Shown here: in pieces, positions 13,451 to 14,666 of the stretch
Layout of the letters: each line of letters starts with the position of its first letter
Numbering within the stretch: position 1 is the first letter of the stretch
Assembly: GCA_002424545.1 (NCBI GenBank)
Contig: DIKL01000113.1
Coordinates: 1 to 14,666 of the forward strand
Origin: Syntrophaceae bacterium UBA5619
Lineage (GTDB): Bacteria > Desulfobacterota > Syntrophia > Syntrophales > UBA5619
Length of the DNA: 14,666 nt
Direction of reading: 5' to 3'
Notes under the pieces: model-generated
Databases searched by the model: none
Told to the model about the DNA's origin: nothing
Seen by the model: only the letters and a program-made list of their open reading frames with translations
Program-made: the position numbers and the translations under genes

Positions 13451-14666
13451 ATGGCAAAAGAGATTGAATCGGATGAATTCAAGAAGTTGATTACGCTGGG
13501 AGAGGAGAAGGGGTTCCTGACCTACGACGACGTCAATGATCTGCTCCCCTCCGATATCATCTCCTCCGATCAGATCGATGATATCATCATGCTCTTCGGC
13601 GAGAAGAATATTGATATCATCGATTCGGACAAGGGAGAAAAACTGGTCGTCAAGAAGCCGACGGACGACCGGGCGGACAGCAAACGGGAAGACATCCTCG
13701 GCCTGTTGCCGGCGGTCGGCAGGACCGGCGATCCGGTAAAAATGTATCTGCGGGAGATGGGGCTGGTCTCGCTGCTGAGCCGGGAAGGCGAGGTTGAAAT
13801 TGCCAAGGTGATCGAAGAGGGCGCCAAGGAGAGCATGGAGGCCGTCTTCAGCGTGACCACGTCCCTGAAGGATGTGGTCAATATCGGCGCCCAGTTGAAA
13901 AGCGGAGCCATCCGCGTCAAGAGTGTCGTGGACAATCTCGAAGACGAGGACGGCGTCATGGAAGAGGACCTGCATCGGGAGCGGGTCACCAAACTGCTCG
14001 ATAAGGTGACGCGCCTGGACGGGAAGAACGATCTCATCCGAAAAAAACTCGGAGCGAAGGGGATCGACGCCGAAGAAAGGCAGGCGCTCAAGGAGGAACT
14101 TGATAAAAACCTCCACAGTATTGTCAAGCTCTGCCGAAAGGTCCGCTTCAGTAAGCGACAGATCGACCGGATGGTGGCCAACCTCCGCGTTTGGGTCAAT
14201 CAGGTGGAACAGGTGGAAGAAGCGGTTCGCCGGTGCAAGAAGGATACAGGCCTATCGCTGACCCAGATGGAAGAGATTTTGGCCAAGATGAGAAAATCCC
14301 CCAAAAGAGGGGAGCAGGCGGCGAAAAAAGCACAGGTGTCCCTGGAAAAATTGAGATTCTGCGAACAGATTATTCGGGGAGCGAACCGCAAATTCAAGAA
14401 GATCACGCAGGAGACCGGACTCTCCGTGACGGCCTTGAAGAGGGCGATGGTGGCCATCGAGACAGGAGAGAGGAAGGCGGAGATCGCGAAGAGGAAATTG
14501 GTGGAAGCCAATCTGCGCCTTGTCGTCAGCATCGCGAAGAAATATACGAACCGGGGCCTTCAGTTCCTGGATCTGATCCAGGAGGGCAATATCGGACTGA
14601 TGAAGGCGGTCGATAAATTCGAGTATCAGCGCGGTTATAAATTTTCCACCTACGCCACTTGGTGGA
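13451..14666 (+). CDS. rpoD: Primary RNA polymerase sigma factor, 3' end cut by the window
   Basis: Housekeeping sigma-70. 405 complete codons are visible and the frame is still open at the window end. Region 1.1 spans about residues 8-58 ([20 protein letters not shown]). Region 1.2 begins at [21 protein letters not shown] (94-114, first 20 being [20 protein letters not shown]). A charged non-conserved region fills about 130-320. Regions 2.1-2.3 occupy 347-405: [36 protein letters not shown], then the promoter-melting stretch [10 protein letters not shown] at the edge. The ATG at 13451 has GGGAGA (13438-13443) 7 bp upstream. It lies 89 bp after dnaG, with no evident terminator between them, so cotranscription with yqeY-dnaG is likely. 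Confidence 0.97.
   Translation, partial: MAKEIESDEFKKLITLGEEKGFLTYDDVNDLLPSDIISSDQIDDIIMLFGEKNIDIIDSDKGEKLVVKKPTDDRADSKREDILGLLPAVGRTGDPVKMYLREMGLVSLLSREGEVEIAKVIEEGAKESMEAVFSVTTSLKDVVNIGAQLKSGAIRVKSVVDNLEDEDGVMEEDLHRERVTKLLDKVTRLDGKNDLIRKKLGAKGIDAEERQALKEELDKNLHSIVKLCRKVRFSKRQIDRMVANLRVWVNQVEQVEEAVRRCKKDTGLSLTQMEEILAKMRKSPKRGEQAAKKAQVSLEKLRFCEQIIRGANRKFKKITQETGLSVTALKRAMVAIETGERKAEIAKRKLVEANLRLVVSIAKKYTNRGLQFLDLIQEGNIGLMKAVDKFEYQRGYKFSTYATWW

Noticed and set aside
13379..14116. 245-codon open frame antisense to rpoD
   Set aside because: It is a shadow of rpoD regions 1.1 to the non-conserved region, with no ribosome binding site or known domain.
1..14666. Undescribed defence system, mobile element, CRISPR array or biosynthetic cluster
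   Set aside because: I looked on both strands for transposases, integrases, repeat arrays, toxin-antitoxin pairs and unusual gene blocks. Nearly every gene belongs to a known housekeeping or transport family, and the only unknowns are two single genes.

Overview
The window looks like an ordinary chromosomal segment of a GC-rich Gram-negative bacterium. A diderm is implied by the predicted lipoprotein, the TRAP transporter with a periplasmic receptor, and lspA beside ileS. The gene set (ileS-lspA, a dctPQM TRAP operon, a dispersed his cluster with long-form HisG, and yqeY-dnaG-rpoD) and the style of the proteins suggest a deltaproteobacterial lineage (Desulfobacterota), perhaps a Syntrophales-like one. 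That placement is inference from recalled gene order and was not tested by any search.

Layout. (1) 3-3322, plus strand: ileS, truncated at its 5' end by the window edge, then lspA. (2) 3421-6254, minus strand: a complete TRAP transporter operon in the order dctP-dctQ-dctM. It converges on lspA, and the two ends share a possible bidirectional stem-loop. (3) 6255-6572: upstream region of dctP, with a candidate promoter, a strong inverted repeat and several stem-loops. It also holds the intrinsic terminator of the next gene. (4) 6573-6875, minus strand: an unrecognised 100-residue protein with two membrane segments and a charged coiled coil. (5) 6876-7197: a divergent intergenic region with candidate promoters in both directions and an attenuator-like hairpin facing the small gene. 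(6) 7198-11057, plus strand: hisI-hisG-hisB, a predicted lipoprotein gene, an intrinsic terminator, then hisA and a HIT-family gene. (7) 11073-14666, plus strand: a near-consensus sigma-70-type promoter, then yqeY, dnaG and rpoD, the last cut off by the window end in region 2.3.

How the genes fit together. HisG (step 1), HisI (step 3), HisA (step 4) and HisB (step 6) cover four histidine steps. hisE, hisH, hisF, hisC, hisD and a histidinol-phosphatase gene are not here and must lie elsewhere if the pathway is complete. LspA would mature lipoproteins such as the one encoded next to hisB. The yqeY-dnaG-rpoD block corresponds to the macromolecular-synthesis operon that couples replication priming and the primary sigma factor.

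No defence system, mobile element, CRISPR array, tRNA or rRNA was seen. I do not find a convincing undescribed multi-gene system. The items most worth a second look are the structured dctP leader, the attenuator-like hairpin before the small membrane protein gene, and the lipoprotein gene plus terminator inside the his cluster.
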